Source: Sphingomonas sp. PP-F2F-G114-C0414
Lineage (GTDB): Bacteria; Pseudomonadota; Alphaproteobacteria; Sphingomonadales; Sphingomonadaceae
Direction of reading: 5' to 3'
Assembly (NCBI RefSeq): GCF_003688595.1
Contig: NZ_RCWT01000010.1
Coordinates: 62,001-126,000, forward strand
Length of the DNA stretch: 64,000 bases
Under the pieces are notes generated by a model that had not been told where the DNA came from, did not search any database, and saw only the letters and a list, made by a program, of their open reading frames with translations. How positions within the stretch are numbered: the first letter of the stretch is position 1; each line of letters opens with the position of its first letter. The translations under genes and the position numbers were made by a program. Of the stretch, positions 62,888 to 64,000 are shown piece by piece.

Positions 62888-63484
62888 CTACCGCGGGAGG
62901 ATATCGGCAGGGAGCTCGCCGATCGAACTCTGGCGATCGTCCGAGGCGACGCCTTGCAGCAACGGTAGAAGATCGAGGAGGCGCGCGGTGGCCTCGGTGT
63001 GCACCGCCTGTCGATTGCTGGGATACGCTGCCGGCTCCGCGCTGGTCTCGATGACGTGGCTGCCCCAGCCGTCGGCGACGGCCAGCAGCCTGTCGATGAA
63101 CGGATAGGATACGCTGGCGACGACCGACGGGAAGGGTAGGCGCGTCGAAGGCCCTTGCCGCGCCGCCGCCGCAATAGCCTCCTGGCCGAAGCCGATGTTC
63201 AGCGGCGACAGGAACAGCGCGCCCTGGACCGAGTGCAGATAGCTTCGCGGCGACAATTGCGCCCACCACGCTACGGCAAGGCAGGCGACCCCTTGGGCGA
63301 GGATGACGGCCGGCTGGCGGCGGCGCGCGAACACCGCATCGAGCTGTAACGCCCAGCGCCCGGCCTGGAATTTCGCCAGATCCAATTCCACCGCCGGCAC
63401 CGACAAGGCCTTGGGAGCATCGCCCTTGACCGTGACGATCACGGCGTGTTGGGGATCGATCGAAGCCGGATACAACAGTGTCAT
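62888..63484 (-). CDS. RBBP9/YdeN-like protein lacking the catalytic serine
   Basis: A 198-residue alpha/beta-hydrolase-like protein. The central helix turn reads VILAQGVACLAVAWWA, where active RBBP9/YdeN members have AHSLGCLAVAHWA: the nucleophile serine is G65. GALFLSPLN and LPFPSVVASVSYPFID follow the family, but the catalytic Asp (NDPY) and His (GHI) positions are also not conserved. The ATG at 63484 has TGGAG 8 bases upstream; a longer frame from 63508 is less likely. It is convergent with the organosulfur operon. Confidence 0.72.
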   Translation of the reverse strand: MTLLYPASIDPQHAVIVTVKGDAPKALSVPAVELDLAKFQAGRWALQLDAVFARRRQPAVILAQGVACLAVAWWAQLSPRSYLHSVQGALFLSPLNIGFGQEAIAAAARQGPSTRLPFPSVVASVSYPFIDRLLAVADGWGSHVIETSAEPAAYPSNRQAVHTEATARLLDLLPLLQGVASDDRQSSIGELPADILPR

Positions 63485-64000
63485 AGCAGCGCTCCACAAG
63501 GATATCACGGCCGCGAGCCATTTGCCGGGTGCTCCGACTCGGGATCGGACGTGATGATAGCGAGGATATTCCTACTGTGACGATAGGCAATGGCGGTGCG
63601 TCGGTTTGCACGGAATGCGTGCCCGGTCGCCGTCGAGGTGGAGCGCATAAGGCTGTCGCCTGTCGTCCGACGGCGATCATGCGCCCGGCTTTCTCGCGTC
63701 GATCGCGGCTTGCGAGACACGCAGGACATTGCCTTTTCCAAGTTCGGCGACTTGGTCGGCGGTATGGTCGCAACGCTTGAATTCGACGGTAACGGTGCCG
63801 GTTTCCCTCCCCAACATCGTTCCAGCCGACGACGTAACCGCTGGCGGGGGAACCGACAGTAGGTCTGTCACATTACATTCGACTCTTTGCTGCTGATTGA
63901 TATCAGGTGGCATGCTGACAGTCTGTCCTTCCGTGAACGGACGTGCTGTCGTCCAGATACTCTCTCGACGGTATCTCGAGTGGCCAAGTCCGAATGACGT
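63485..64000. other. Right-hand end region without a firm gene
   Basis: Overlapping short frames occur on both strands. Only the frame at 63677-63913 has a plausible upstream ribosome site. Nothing else is recognisable up to the window edge. Confidence 0.4.
63677..63913 (-). CDS. Possible small hypothetical protein
   Basis: A 78-residue frame that reads like an ordinary soluble protein (TVTVEFKRCDHTADQVAELG). GGAAGGAC lies 12 bases before the ATG, slightly far. No family is recognised. Confidence 0.33.
   Translation of the reverse strand: MPPDINQQQRVECNVTDLLSVPPPAVTSSAGTMLGRETGTVTVEFKRCDHTADQVAELGKGNVLRVSQAAIDARKPGA

Overview
The window is high-GC, gene-dense chromosomal DNA of the kind found in Sphingomonas and its relatives (Sphingomonadales, Alphaproteobacteria). 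That placement is inferred from two TonB-dependent receptors with alphaproteobacterial N-termini, glycan-use loci without SusCD pairs, many ATGA/TGATG gene overlaps and G+C-rich palindromic intergenic repeats. No rRNA, tRNA, CRISPR array, phage or intact insertion sequence was seen.

Layout. (1) 1-5639, + strand: a glycan-degradation operon with a GH31 (cut by the window edge), an SGNH esterase, a GH29 fucosidase and a GH39 glycosidase. (2) 5.9-17.9 kb: housekeeping and stress genes, including a GGDEF protein, MsrA, an XRE/MmyB regulator divergent from an NAD(P)-binding epimerase-like protein, RlmJ, several small exported or membrane proteins, an MFS carrier with a MarR regulator, and a ClC chloride channel with CBS domains. 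(3) 17.8-27.9 kb, - strand: a complete assimilatory nitrate/nitrite island in transcription order nasT-nasS-[RNA leader]-nitrate MFS-nirB-nirD-nasA-cobA. The leader carries two A1/G4 hexaloop hairpins followed by an intrinsic terminator, the arrangement bound by ANTAR proteins such as the nearby NasT. A palindromic repeat has inserted at the nirD/nasA junction and is read through as a Gly/Pro-rich N-terminus of NasA. (4) 28.3-46.1 kb: a second glycan block with an Oar-like TonB receptor, a LacI regulator and its likely palindromic operator, GH3, a GPH-type sugar symporter preceded by a decayed lacI gene, GH42, a GH31 with a PA14-like insert, and a very large GH43 protein. With block 1 this fits use of a branched hemicellulose such as xyloglucan (inference). 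(5) 46.6-51.0 kb: two divergent pairs, an exported truncated globin with a DUF3034 outer-membrane protein, and a cupredoxin-like protein with a membrane-bound GGDEF-EAL protein. (6) 51.0-53.0 kb: a decayed ABC ATPase gene and a PadR/membrane-protein pair. (7) 53.2-62.9 kb: an organosulfur-scavenging island with a TonB receptor divergent from a tightly overlapped operon (aldo/keto reductase, TauD-like dioxygenase, SsuA, SsuC, SsuB, flavin-dependent monooxygenase, nitroreductase-type flavoprotein), followed by an RBBP9-like protein that has lost its catalytic serine.

The candidates most worth following up are the ANTAR-type leader of the nitrate operon, the repeat translated into NasA, the globin/DUF3034/cupredoxin/c-di-GMP cluster, and the TonB-linked organosulfur operon.
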